From contig NZ_CAJUPA010000007.1 of NCBI RefSeq assembly GCF_910588395.1, forward strand, positions 1 through 64,000: a stretch of 64,000 nucleotides of DNA, given 5' to 3'. Positions within the stretch are counted from its first letter, which is position 1. Every line of letters starts with the position of its first letter. Made by a program: the position numbers and the translations under genes. The notes below the pieces were generated by a model. The model was not told the DNA's origin. It saw only the letters and a list, made by a program, of their open reading frames with translations, and ran no database searches. Source of the DNA: an uncultured Faecalibaculum sp. Lineage in GTDB: Bacteria > Bacillota_I > Bacilli_A > Erysipelotrichales > Erysipelotrichaceae. Below, piece after piece: positions 1 to 8,408 of this stretch.

Positions 1-167
1 AAACTGTTAACTCTTATTTCACCAGAAATGTACACACTCATCTAACCACTAACACTACACTGGATTTTCTGATCATTCTTGTAGCCATGGCTATTATCCT
101 GCTCAGCGGACTGGCCCTTGTCCTGGAAGCCAGGTACAACCGGAAACACGCCGGAAAACAGAATTGA
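1..167 (+). CDS. C-terminal fragment of an unknown membrane protein (cut by window edge)
   Basis: An open frame runs in from the left edge (codons beginning at base 3) and stops with TGA at 165-167. The visible part is about 54 residues: a polar stretch, then one hydrophobic segment of about 20 residues (beginning LDFLIILVAMAI), then a short basic tail LEARYNRKHAGKQN. This is the topology of a last transmembrane helix with a cytoplasmic tail. The family cannot be recognised from this piece. A decayed second copy of the tail lies at 3064-3132, and both are followed by similar hairpin terminators. The reading frame is supported by that homology and by the terminator; function is unknown. Confidence 0.5.
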   Translation, partial: TVNSYFTRNVHTHLTTNTTLDFLIILVAMAIILLSGLALVLEARYNRKHAGKQN

Positions 168-284
168 GACAATCAATATCTGCCAAGCGAATCTTTGAAA
201 ATCTGCCATGATCCAGCCGCAGTATGACCTGGGATAAGACGTGCAGGCAGATTGCATATTCTGAATCACTGTATAAAGCAATCA

Positions 285-316
285 AGCCGCAGAGCATCAC
301 TCTGCGGCTGTTTCAG
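285..316 (+). terminator. Rho-independent terminator of the left-edge gene
   Basis: A perfect 10-bp stem (285-294 with 300-309, arms AGCCGCAGAG/CTCTGCGGCT) with a 5-base loop is followed by GTTTCAGTTT. It sits 118 bases after the partial gene. The arms resemble those of the terminator at 3175-3205, as expected for duplicated 3' ends. Confidence 0.7.
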
Positions 317-374
317 TTTGGATGACTGACGCGGTTTTAACCATTTTCTCTGAAACGTACAGAATAAACGGAAA

Positions 375-2258
375 TTACCGGAATGCATGTATAGGGAGAA
401 AATCCCATTGTGTCCCGGCAGGTGTCTGATAGTCCAGTACATCGGTACGGTAAGAAATCTGCTCGCTGCTCAGATTCCCATTGGACAGAGTCAAACGGTC
501 AATGGCTTCAACGCCCATATGCGCCATCAGCCGGTCAAACTGACCGGTCATGCCAGTGGAATAAAACGTGGCATGACCTGCGGAAGTCTCAGCAACTTTC
601 TGCGCTTCTCCATCGCTGGCAATGTAAAATTCAAGCTTGTAATCAGCTTCGCAGATTCCGGTTTTGACAACCAGCATCGGCACGTTATAGCCGGAATCTG
701 ACCATAGATACCAGGAAGGATCATAGTCAGAGTAAGAATCATATTTTGGATCCGATGCGATCGTCGTCAGTGTCTCCCGGTAAATCTGTCGCCAGGAATC
801 TTCAACCGGTGATTCGTTCACTGGGCTTTTTTCATCAGCCGGAATTGCGTAGACCATATCAGCATCCTTCAGGCAGATCCAGCCCCCCTGCTCCAGCAAT
901 CCCCAGGTTTCTGATCCATTGTCATATTCACGGGTTATCGTGATCTGACTTCCTTCCGGCATTGTTCCCAGTTTGCCGGATTTCCTGTCATGATCTGAAC
1001 GGATCACCATGTCGTACTGCAGGCCCCAGATTCTGGAAGAAGGTTCCATTTCTTTCACATCGGGTTTTGACTCAGCATTTCCATTGCCCGAGAAATCATG
1101 ATTCGGGAACACTTCACCCAGAGTCAGATTTTTGACCGCTTCCAGGCCCTTCTGGTCGTTGATGTTCCCAAAGGTCACTTTATTCAGCTTTTGCAGATCC
1201 AGCTTTGAAACTTCGCCACTGTCCAGTTCCTTCTCTTTGAGTTTTCCGTTTTCCATACTGATTCGGGTGACCGTCTTTTGGTCATTCCTGTTTGTGAATC
1301 GAAGCAGGCCTGGCTGAGCATCCTGATAGAGCAGACTGTTGGAAGCAGTGAATGTTCCGTCTGCCTTGTGACTTAGAAGCTGATCAGTCGCTCCATAAAC
1401 CCCAACTGTCTGATCAGACTCCAGTCCTCCATTGATGATCAGCAGTTCCGGATGACCAGTTCCATCCAAATCACACAGTACATATCCCCAGCAAAGTTCT
1501 TTGTTGAAATTCTGAAATGTTCCCTGTAATAGCTGTGCTGCATAAATCTGTGATAGTGATGTATCTTCATTGGGTTGGCCTTCAACCACCCCATCGATTG
1601 GAGTGAAGAAACCTGATCCATCCTCTGAATACAATCTGTAGTAGCCATCATCCGTTTTTGCCCAGATGGTGTCATCGGCTCCAGTTTCCAGGTTGGTCAG
1701 GATCTGATCAGTCGTAGTTTTTTCCTTCACGGGGGACCCGTCAGGTTTGACCAGCAACCTCGATTCCGCTCGAAGCTTAGTCGGAATATTCTGTGCCCAT
1801 TTCGATCCTTCTTTCAAAGTGGCCAGAGAGTCTTCTTCCTGCCGGTTGTATAGCACTGTCCATCCCTGTCCATCTGCCAGTTGACCATAAACTCTGTCAG
1901 GATCTGAATCACCAACCGGAAACGTCGCTACTCGGGTTACTCTGAACTCTGCATCTTTTTTCAATACACCTGTCTTTTGCTCTGTCTGCGGAGAACCATC
2001 TTCCTGGTTCGCATATACTGACAGGTCTGTGTCTGTTCTCCATAAACTTGAGAGATTGACAATGCCCTGGCTGCAGCTGTCAGATGCTGTACCCGCTGGA
2101 AAATAAGATTCGATTCCCTCTGCGTTTGTTCCGGTACTTTCTGTACTTTTATCCGAATTCGCGGATTCAATATTGGATTCTTCCCTCTTTTGCGAACATC
2201 CTGCTGCAATCAGGCAGCCGGACAACAGGCCGAGACACATTGTTCTGTAATACTTCAT
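375..2258 (-). CDS. Secreted lipoprotein with SH3-like domains, unknown function
   Basis: About 627 residues. The start at 2258 (MKYYRTMCLG...) is preferred over an upstream in-frame TTG because GGTGGG precedes it and it places a clean lipoprotein signal at the terminus: hydrophobic core and lipobox IAAGC with Cys21. A polar Ser/Thr/Asn-rich linker follows, then a first bacterial-SH3-like region (about residues 70-135), a segment with the FG-GAP/VCBS-like run DLDGTGHPELLI (about 265), and a second SH3-like region (about 410-475, WGLLEQGGWICL). SH3-like domains often bind cell-wall peptides, so a surface-anchored binding protein is inferred. It is a single gene facing away from the next gene; no catalytic motif was seen. 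Confidence 0.7.
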   Translation of the reverse strand: MKYYRTMCLGLLSGCLIAAGCSQKREESNIESANSDKSTESTGTNAEGIESYFPAGTASDSCSQGIVNLSSLWRTDTDLSVYANQEDGSPQTEQKTGVLKKDAEFRVTRVATFPVGDSDPDRVYGQLADGQGWTVLYNRQEEDSLATLKEGSKWAQNIPTKLRAESRLLVKPDGSPVKEKTTTDQILTNLETGADDTIWAKTDDGYYRLYSEDGSGFFTPIDGVVEGQPNEDTSLSQIYAAQLLQGTFQNFNKELCWGYVLCDLDGTGHPELLIINGGLESDQTVGVYGATDQLLSHKADGTFTASNSLLYQDAQPGLLRFTNRNDQKTVTRISMENGKLKEKELDSGEVSKLDLQKLNKVTFGNINDQKGLEAVKNLTLGEVFPNHDFSGNGNAESKPDVKEMEPSSRIWGLQYDMVIRSDHDRKSGKLGTMPEGSQITITREYDNGSETWGLLEQGGWICLKDADMVYAIPADEKSPVNESPVEDSWRQIYRETLTTIASDPKYDSYSDYDPSWYLWSDSGYNVPMLVVKTGICEADYKLEFYIASDGEAQKVAETSAGHATFYSTGMTGQFDRLMAHMGVEAIDRLTLSNGNLSSEQISYRTDVLDYQTPAGTQWDFLPIHAFR

Positions 2259-2623
2259 AGTTCCCACCATAACCAGTATTTTTAATCTGGATTTTCTTTT
2301 CAATCAGACTATAACACCAGCAAGACAGCTGCAACATATTTCTGAGTTGCATTTCTATCATTCCGGTTCACACCTGTAAAACCCAGATTCATTGTCAGAA
2401 ACTTTATTTTAAAACATTTCCGCAAATTTCCGGAAATCTGGCGAATATAACCAGCAGGGGCTTTCTGACTCACCCATCAGAACAGTTTCTGATCAATACA
2501 GAGAATCGGCCTGTGGCGGATTCTCTCCTGCGGAAGCGGTACTCGTTTCAAATGGAGAAACAGTATTTGTTCGAGGCGGGCACAGGAAGAAGATGAAAAT
2601 AAAACGAAAACTGGAATAATATA

Positions 2624-2821
2624 TAGTTTATAGATACTAATACGCTTCTGTATCTGCAATTTCTGAAGATACAGGAATTGGAAAAACGCAATCACGCGGA
2701 AATTGAGAAGTTGAACAACAAAAAGTCTCTTATTGGCAGATGGGCCAGTTATGGAATTCAAGGTGTTCTGGCCATTTTGACGGGCATGTTGGTTAATGCC
2801 ATATGGGCAAGTCTCTTCTAG
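2624..2821 (+). other. Possible decayed small membrane-protein reading frame
   Basis: An open frame without a convincing start codon encodes about 65 residues: a charged helical part (EKRNHAEIEKLNNKK) followed by one hydrophobic segment (GVLAILTGMLVNAIW). An upstream in-frame stop and the lack of an ATG or a well-placed ribosome site suggest a truncated remnant; a TTG at 2678 is the only alternative start. The surroundings are more AT-rich than the genes on either side. Confidence 0.3.
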
Positions 2822-2902
2822 TTCATGTTGGTAAGAAAAAACCTCTTTTACAGTTATCGAACTATAGAATCGTTATATAATCCTAAAGAAAGGAACAAGC
2901 AA

Positions 2903-3025
2903 ATGCCAAACTTTGTAATTCCATACGTATTGACAGTAATCGTCATTACAGCTGCCCGAATGGTCGCCGCTATTCTTGAAGAGGCTTACGAGAAACGGGT
3001 CGATAGGAAAAAGCGCAACGCATAG
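2903..3025 (+). CDS. Small 40-residue membrane peptide
   Basis: ATG at 2903 is preceded by AAAGGAA seven bases upstream, and a perfect TATAAT lies about 30 bases before the start. The product has a short N-terminus, one hydrophobic segment of about 20 residues (IPYVLTVIVITAARMVAAI) and a basic tail (EKRVDRKKRNA). It could be a bacteriocin-like, toxin-like or holin-like peptide, but nothing identifies it. It lies in a remnant-rich spacer between two minus-strand genes, just after another small hydrophobic frame. Confidence 0.4.
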   Translation: MPNFVIPYVLTVIVITAARMVAAILEEAYEKRVDRKKRNA

Positions 3026-3063
3026 CTGCAATTATCACAAGTTGATCCGGTTATAACTGCTGA

Positions 3064-3132
3064 ATGTTCGGTCGCCATTTGCTGGAAGCCAGGTACAATC
3101 GCAAACATTCCAGCGTACAGACAAACCATTAG
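3064..3132 (+). pseudogene. Decayed copy of the 3' end of the left-edge gene
   Basis: A 22-codon frame ends in LEARYNRKHSSVQTNH and a stop. Bases 3082-3098 are identical to 123-139, and the encoded tail LEARYNRKH matches the left-edge protein. No transmembrane part remains. The following terminator also resembles the left copy, so this is the leftover 3' end of a duplicated gene. Confidence 0.45.
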
Positions 3133-3174
3133 GGCTGATATCAGGAGATATCATACAGCAGCCAAATACAATCA

Positions 3175-3210
3175 AGCCGCAGGACTTACACAGGTTCCTG
3201 CGGCTCTTTT
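3175..3210 (+). terminator. Hairpin terminator after the decayed copy
   Basis: Arms AGCCGCAGGA (3175-3184) and TCCTGCGGCT (3196-3205) pair perfectly over 10 bp with an 11-base loop, followed by CTTTTC. The hairpin shares CAATCAAGCCGCAG with the one at 285. It may also stop transcripts of the minus-strand reductase that ends at 3242. Confidence 0.6.
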
Positions 3211-3241
3211 CATCGACATGTATGTGAGTTCGGTGTTTTTA

Positions 3242-4264
3242 TCAGGCTGCGTGCTTCTTCTCGATTTCTCTGATCTGGTCAGCAATCACTTCGATCTTTT
3301 CCAGCTCTTCCGGACTCAGAGGTCTGGAATCCAGTACCTGGAGATTCTTCAGGATCTGCTGGGCCCGGCTGGCACCAATCAGAACGCTGGTGACACCCTC
3401 CTTGTCCAGGATCCATTTCAATGCCATCACCGACAGGTCCTCTCCTCTTGCCTTGGCCACTTCATTCAGTTCCCGAAGCAGAGCCACCTTCTCTTCCGGC
3501 AGATCGGACTCGTGCAGGAACCGGCCATCCGTCCGGATGCGGCTGTCTTCCGGGATCCCGTTGAGATACCGGTCCGTCAGCTGCCCTTTGGCCAGCGGAG
3601 AAAATGTGATCAGGCCTTTGCCCTCTTCAATGCCTGCCTGCCGCAGTCCGTTTTCATCCGGCGAACGGTCCAGAATCGAATACCGGTTCTGGTCGATCAC
3701 AAAAGGCACTTCCAGCCTGTTCAGGATCTCTGTCGCTTTTTTCAGCGTCTCTCCATCGTAATTGGACAGTCCCGCATACAGTGCCTTGCCGCTGCGTACA
3801 GCCTGTGCCAGGGCGCCCATGGTTTCTTCCAGGGGTGTATCCGGGTCCATTCTGTGATGATAGAAAATGTCCACATAGGGAATTCCCATCCGTTCCAGTG
3901 ACTGATCCAGACTCGCCAGCAGATACTTCCGGGATCCCCAGTTGCCATAAGGGCCCGGCCACATGTCATAACCGGCTTTTGTGCTGATGATCAGCTCGTC
4001 CCTGTAAGGCATCAGATCTTCCTTCAGAATCCGTCCGAAGTTTTTCTCCGCTGCTCCGTTTTCCGGACCATAGTTGTTGGCCAGATCAAAATGCGTAATG
4101 CCATTGTCAAAAGCCGTCAGGATCATCTCCCGCATCGTTTCGTATTTGCCGGTATCTCCGAAATTCTGCCACAGACCCAGGGAAATCACCGGCAGTTTCA
4201 AGCCGGAATTCCCGCAGCGCCTGTATTCCATCCGGCTGTACCGGTCAGGATTTGCTGTGTACAT
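3242..4264 (-). CDS. Aldo/keto reductase, YghZ (L-glyceraldehyde 3-phosphate reductase) type
   Basis: 340 residues, the usual length for this branch. The N-terminus (ANPDRYSRMEYRRCGNSGLK) strongly resembles Escherichia coli YghZ, which reduces L-glyceraldehyde 3-phosphate and methylglyoxal with NADPH. The AKR tetrad is visible as Asp60, Tyr65, Lys96 and a His near 137, in a TIM-barrel sequence (FDLANNYGP, STKAGYDMWPGPYG). The start has AAAGGAG eight bases upstream. It is a monocistronic, cytosolic enzyme, transcribed divergently from the MATE gene. Detoxification of reactive aldehydes is the likely role; the exact substrate is inferred from family resemblance only. Confidence 0.85.
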   Translation of the reverse strand: MYTANPDRYSRMEYRRCGNSGLKLPVISLGLWQNFGDTGKYETMREMILTAFDNGITHFDLANNYGPENGAAEKNFGRILKEDLMPYRDELIISTKAGYDMWPGPYGNWGSRKYLLASLDQSLERMGIPYVDIFYHHRMDPDTPLEETMGALAQAVRSGKALYAGLSNYDGETLKKATEILNRLEVPFVIDQNRYSILDRSPDENGLRQAGIEEGKGLITFSPLAKGQLTDRYLNGIPEDSRIRTDGRFLHESDLPEEKVALLRELNEVAKARGEDLSVMALKWILDKEGVTSVLIGASRAQQILKNLQVLDSRPLSPEELEKIEVIADQIREIEKKHAA

Positions 4265-4434
4265 GCGTCTGCTGTCTCCTTTTCATCCTCCACAGTACGC
4301 CTCTGCAAACAATAATAAAAACAGAATTACAGTTTTTTCAGTAACTCACTCTTATTGAACCGTCTATCCGGTTCCGGCAACCCCCGTCCGCTTCCTTCCG
4401 GCAAAAATGGTTTTCCCCTGACCCTGCCAGGACA

Positions 4435-4462
4435 TTGCAATCCGGCATGGCCATGCTAAGAT
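4435..4462 (+). promoter_or_regulatory. Putative promoter of the MATE gene with central palindrome
   Basis: TTGCAA (4435-4440), 16 bases, TAAGAT (4457-4462). The spacer holds a perfect 12-bp palindrome GCATGGCCATGC (4445-4456), a plausible repressor site. The -10 match is only moderate. Confidence 0.4.
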
Positions 4463-4492
4463 GGAAAGCAATTCGAAAGGAAGGGAGATTTC

Positions 4493-5861
4493 ATGACACA
4501 GACACGAAACATGACAAGCGGTTCCTGTGCCGGACAGATTTTTCTGTTTGGCCTTCCGCTGCTCGCCGGCAACATTCTCCAGCAGCTCTACAACCTGGTG
4601 GATACCGTTGTGGTTGGCAGAGGCATCGGGATGAATGCCCTGGCCAGCGTCGGTGTGACCGGATCGGTAAACTTCCTCGTGCTGGGATTTATCCTGGGGA
4701 TGGCACAGGGTGTAACCATTCTGGTTTCTCAGGCCTTTGGCGCCGGTGATTTCCGGCGGCTGCGGCAGTCCATCGCCATGTCGCTGATTCTGAATCTGGC
4801 TGTGGGTGTGGTAATCATGATTGTCAGTCTCCTGGGTGTCCGCCGGCTGCTTGTCTGGATGAACACATCTTGAGATCCTTGAAGATGCCGTTCTCTACAT
4901 ACAGCTGATTTTCTGGGGTATACCGGTTTCCCTGGCGTACAACTTCCTGGCGGGTATTCTCCGGGCAGTTGGTGACTCCCGGAATCCGCTGACTGCCATG
5001 ATCATTGCCTTCATTGTGAACACCATCCTGGATGTTCTCTTTGTCATATCCTTCCACATGGGTGTAGCCGGCGCGGCCCTGGCCACTGTCACCGCGCAGG
5101 GTATCAGCGCCCTGTACTGTCTGTGGTGCTTTCTGCGGCTGAAACAGATCCGCCTGCAGAGACAGGACTGGATATGGAATGGTCTGATTCTGAAACAGTC
5201 ATTCCTGCTGTCACTGCCGGTGGCCATCATGAATTCCATCACCGCTGTGGGCGTGATTTTCCTGGCGGCTGCCATCAACGCCTATGACGCTGCCTATGTG
5301 GCGGCATATTCTGCAGCACAGAAGGTCATTGTGATTCTGGAACAGATTTCCAGCACCTTCGGCATGGCCTGCGGAACCTTCGTCGGGCAGAACCTGGGCG
5401 CCGGAAAGTATGACCGGATCCGGCGGGGCGTCCGGCAAACCAACTGGATGGTCATTGCCATGAATCTGGGAACCGGCCTGCTCATGGCTGTCTGTGGCAG
5501 AGGACTGATCCAGCTTATGGTGGGAGAAGAAAGTCTGCAGGTGATCGACATCGCCACCCACTGTCTTGTATTCCTTTCCTGGCTGCTCGTGCCCCTAGGC
5601 ATCCTGTGGGTATACCGCTGTTCTCTGCAAAGCATGTCCGATACGGTGTGGCCCATGTGCTCCGGGATCCTGGAATTCGCAGCCAGAACCATCTTTATCA
5701 TGCTGCTGCCGAAGCTGTTCGGATTTGACGGGGTTCTGGCTGCCGAAGTTTCTGCCTGGATCAGCGCAGCGATCCTGCTGGTGACTGTCTATGTTTTCAG
5801 AATGAGAACATCCGCAAGCTGCCAGCCGGCTGAACAGAACCTGCTGAAAACCGCTGATTGA
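4493..5861 (+). pseudogene. MATE family multidrug/Na+ antiporter, frameshifted
   Basis: The first frame (4493-4873) encodes a typical MATE N-terminal half (NILQQLYNLVDTVVVGRGIG) and runs into TGA at 4871-4873. The next frame resumes at once with EILEDAVLYIQLIFWGIP and continues to 5861, giving a family-sized protein of about 455 residues and 12 helices if joined. The break is at ATGAACACATCTTGAG: one base too many, or two too few, between the two frames. The start has AAGGAAGGGAG upstream. Both halves look otherwise intact, so this is a recent mutation, a sequencing error or, less likely, programmed frameshifting. MATE proteins export cationic drugs in exchange for Na+ or H+. Confidence 0.85.
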
Positions 5862-5871
5862 ACCGCTTTTC

Positions 5872-5898
5872 CCCGCGATGATGCTGTCGCGGGTTTTC
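5872..5898 (+). terminator. Terminator of the MATE gene
   Basis: CCCGCGA (5872-5878) pairs with TCGCGGG (5887-5893) around an 8-base loop and is followed by TTTTCTG, 11 bases after the stop codon. Confidence 0.75.
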
Positions 5899-5964
5899 TG
5901 TATCCTTTCTTCTTTCTTCTATTCTTTCTTCGCAGGAACAGAACCGGATGCAGAAAAATGAGAA

Positions 5965-5986
5965 CAAAAAAGCCGAAGTCTTCAGC
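5965..5986 (-). terminator. Terminator of lgt
   Basis: Read on the minus strand, GCTGAAG and CTTCGGC form a short stem followed by six T. It begins directly after the lgt stop codon. Confidence 0.6.
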
Positions 5987-5987
5987 T

Positions 5988-6761
5988 TCAGCTCTTGTGT
6001 TCGGCAGAATCCGGTTTGCCGGTTCTTTTTTTCATTACCACCAGAATGATGATCCCGGCAGCCAGTGTGAAGATGGAAATGAACTGACTGGTGGACAAGG
6101 TTCCCACTGCCCCGCGAATCAGATCTCCCCGGAAGAACTCGATGATGAACCGGCCCACAGAATACAGGATCAGATACCAGGCACCCACTTCCCCGTTGAA
6201 CTTCTTTCTCTTCGCGATCCAGCAAAGAAAGAAAAACATGCCGAAGTCAAAGGCGGAAGAAATCAGCTGGCTGGGAAACAGCGGAATACCCGCCGGTGCC
6301 AGTCCCCTTTCCGGAAACACAATGCCCCAGGGGACTTCCACCCCATAGCAGCAGCCGGCAAAGAAGCAGCCCAGACGGCCAAATCCCTGTGCCAGAGCCA
6401 CTTCGGGAATCAGCAGGTCGAACCAGGCCATGAAATTCATCTGATGACGCCGGCAGTACCACAGCCCTCCCAGCAGACCGCCGATAATGCCGCCATAGAC
6501 CACCCAGCCATCTTCCAGATTCATCAGGATCCCCGGATCGGCGATGATGTCCGGCAGACGCGTAAGTATGTACAGCAGTTTGGAGCAGGCAAATCCTGCA
6601 ATGCAGACCGTCAGCGTCATGGCTTCCAGCCTGGAGGTATCCATACCCATGGTTTTGCCCCGCCTGTCTGCCACGAAGAAAGCGGCAAGAATTCCCACCG
6701 CAATCAGGAACCCGTAGGTATACACCGTCAATGGTCCCAGATGAAACAGTTCAAAATGCAT
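5988..6761 (-). CDS. lgt: Prolipoprotein diacylglyceryl transferase
   Basis: 257 residues from ATG at 6761, chosen because GGAG lies six bases upstream and the protein then begins MHFELFHLGP, typical of the family. Lgt moves diacylglycerol from phosphatidylglycerol onto the lipobox cysteine of prelipoproteins in the membrane. Seven hydrophobic segments are visible. The signature loop GRLGCFFAGCCYG (residues 128-140) matches the Lgt motif, with the usual His-containing region before it (near residue 106). The substrate lipoproteins in this window include the products at 375, 40153 and camS. Monocistronic with its own terminator. Confidence 0.93.
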   Translation of the reverse strand: MHFELFHLGPLTVYTYGFLIAVGILAAFFVADRRGKTMGMDTSRLEAMTLTVCIAGFACSKLLYILTRLPDIIADPGILMNLEDGWVVYGGIIGGLLGGLWYCRRHQMNFMAWFDLLIPEVALAQGFGRLGCFFAGCCYGVEVPWGIVFPERGLAPAGIPLFPSQLISSAFDFGMFFFLCWIAKRKKFNGEVGAWYLILYSVGRFIIEFFRGDLIRGAVGTLSTSQFISIFTLAAGIIILVVMKKRTGKPDSAEHKS

Positions 6762-6846
6762 GTTGATCTCCGTTCTAATTCCATTTATCCCGGCTTGTCG
6801 GCAGCCGGTGTACACAGTTGTACTGCATCGTTCATTATATCCCGCT

Positions 6847-7146
6847 TTATGTCAGGATCAGCAGCAGACAGATGGCGCCGGCACTGGAAAGCACCGCTGC
6901 AATGGGCGGCCAGTTCATCAGACCGCAGAACACCGACAGGCTGATGGTCAGCAGACAGGCGGCTGTACTGGGCGCTGCCTGCACCACACCGGGAAAAATC
7001 AGCGCAGCCATAACCGAAACCGGCAGCAGCCGCAGAAATCTGCGGGCGGCTTGGGAAAAGTGCATGCGGGAAATGAAAACTGCCGGAAGGATGCGGGGAA
7101 TGGCTGTGGAGAGCGCCAGGCACACAATCAGCAGACCCATGTTCAT
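6847..7146 (-). CDS. azlD: AzlD-like branched-chain amino acid exporter small subunit
   Basis: 99 residues, four predicted hydrophobic helices, normal AzlD size. Motifs such as AIPRILPAVF near the N-terminus and the Pro-rich FPGVVQAAP are typical. AzlD pairs with AzlC to export branched-chain amino acids or analogues. The start at 7146 overlaps the azlC stop (ATGA), so translation is coupled, and GGAGGAGG lies just upstream. The substrate is inferred from the family and not visible in sequence. Confidence 0.82.
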   Translation of the reverse strand: MNMGLLIVCLALSTAIPRILPAVFISRMHFSQAARRFLRLLPVSVMAALIFPGVVQAAPSTAACLLTISLSVFCGLMNWPPIAAVLSSAGAICLLLILT

Positions 7147-7823
7147 GGCAGATCCTCCTCCTTCACCAGGAACACACCGGCAGCAGCCCCTGCCAGAGAA
7201 CCGATGATGATTCCCTGGCTGGACCCGATCAGGGAACTGATGGCCGCCGAAATCAGGACCACTGTGATCAGCGGCAGGTGCCGGCGGATCTGCGGGGTGA
7301 GAATGGAGATGAACAGGGCGTACAGTGAAATGGACAGTGCCGTCATCAGTTTCGGGGGCATCATGGTGGAAATTCCGCAGCCCAGACATGTTCCCAGGAC
7401 CCAGGACCCCCACGCACCCAGAGCGATTCCCGCAAAACAGGCAGCATTGCTGCTTCCGGAAGCGCTGCTGTCCGCTGTTTCCAGGGCAAAGACTTCGTCG
7501 GTGATCCCCAGACTCAGCAGCACACGGATCCCCAGCGGTGTTTGCCGCATCCGCTCCATGACCACAGTACTCATGATGACATGCCGCAGATTCATGATGA
7601 ACACCGCTGCGGTGATCCCCGCCAGAGAAACTCCCTGACCAATCATGGCCACGGCAGCCATCTGCCCGACTCCGGTGTACACAAACAGGGACATGGCGAT
7701 TGTCTGCCAGGGTGTCAGTCCTGTGGACAGAGCCGTGGCTGCATAGGCGATTGCCACTGGTATATAGCCGGTCATGACCGGGATGCTCAGAACCAGCCCT
7801 TTCTTGAATTCCTTCAGACCCAT
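7143..7823 (-). CDS. azlC: AzlC-like branched-chain amino acid exporter large subunit
   Basis: About 226 residues from ATG at 7823 (MGLKEFKKGLVLSIPVMTGY), which starts as most AzlC proteins do. A longer in-frame start at 7892 would lie inside a hairpin and lacks a ribosome site. The upstream TCTGGGG is close to the ATG, so the start is less certain. Several hydrophobic helices and the family motif region GYIPVAIAYAATA are visible; the conserved segment FALETADS follows mid-protein. Forms a coupled pair with azlD. Membrane exporter of leucine, isoleucine or valine by family knowledge. Confidence 0.82.
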   Translation of the reverse strand: MGLKEFKKGLVLSIPVMTGYIPVAIAYAATALSTGLTPWQTIAMSLFVYTGVGQMAAVAMIGQGVSLAGITAAVFIMNLRHVIMSTVVMERMRQTPLGIRVLLSLGITDEVFALETADSSASGSSNAACFAGIALGAWGSWVLGTCLGCGISTMMPPKLMTALSISLYALFISILTPQIRRHLPLITVVLISAAISSLIGSSQGIIIGSLAGAAAGVFLVKEEDLP

Positions 7824-7881
7824 ACCCCAGAGTTTACCAATATCCGGGGGCTGCCTGCAATCTTTGACAGAGCTCACTACG

Positions 7882-7909
7882 CACAAACACACCGGTTTCC
7901 CGGTGTGTT
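7882..7909 (-). terminator. Hairpin between the DUF2500-like gene and azlC
   Basis: AACACACCGG (7886-7895) and CCGGTGTGTT (7900-7909) pair perfectly over 10 bp with a 4-base loop. On the minus strand only a short T run follows. It probably terminates transcripts of the upstream gene at 7916-8173. Confidence 0.5.
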
Positions 7910-7915
7910 CTGTTT

Positions 7916-8173
7916 CTATGCCTGAAGACGAAGCCAGGACCGCTCGGTCACGGTCTGACTGCAGCTGTTATGAATTGTGCCAAAAGACTCCATGCGGTTG
8001 CCGGCAAACACCAGCGTTCCTTTTTCTCCGATCCTGCCCGCATTGTAGGCATCTCTGGCAACCCGGAATGAGCAGATGCCCTTGGGTGTCTGAAATACCA
8101 TGCGGTAGACCGGCTGCTCTCCATACGTTGCAGCGGATTTATTGATCAGTACGGCGTTCAGGTATTCTTTCAT
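7916..8173 (-). CDS. Small DUF2500-like protein
   Basis: 85 residues from ATG at 8173 (MKEYLNAVLI); GAAGGGA lies about ten bases upstream. No signal peptide or membrane helix. The C-terminal half (VFQTPKGICSFRV... GEKGTLVFAGNRMESFG) resembles the DUF2500 pattern, in which a beta-rich domain ends in a G-x-L-x-x-x-G-x-x-x-x-F motif. The function of that family is not known. It stands alone between hairpin 7882-7909 and an AT-rich spacer. Confidence 0.6.
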   Translation of the reverse strand: MKEYLNAVLINKSAATYGEQPVYRMVFQTPKGICSFRVARDAYNAGRIGEKGTLVFAGNRMESFGTIHNSCSQTVTERSWLRLQA

Positions 8174-8408
8174 CAACTATCAAGTCCCTTCTGTGATGCA
8201 ACTCCATTGTATACCGGAGTAAATATATATGGAAGGGATTACATCTCCAGAAATATCGTATATTTTTCCTGAACTGTATGAACGTACATGAATACCGGCC
8301 ATCCATACAGCAGGTTTTGTTCACCCTGCCCTTCGGCAGCATCCTTCAGCCTTGCGCAAAGGGGGGCAGAATCTCATGGCTCTGCCTTTGCGAATCTGGC
8401 CGGATCTC
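8174..8408. other. Intergenic spacer without a recognisable gene
   Basis: 235 bases, AT-rich at 8200-8290 where a promoter for the DUF2500-like gene may lie (TATACA-like boxes on the minus strand). A weak hairpin, GGCAGA with TCTGCC (8366-8387), may end the ABC transporter transcript. No gene is supported. Confidence 0.4.

Noticed and set aside
2477..2761. A 94-codon minus-strand frame in the spacer after the lipoprotein gene
   Set aside because: No ribosome site and atypical composition; the plus-strand frame in the same place has a clearer membrane-peptide pattern.
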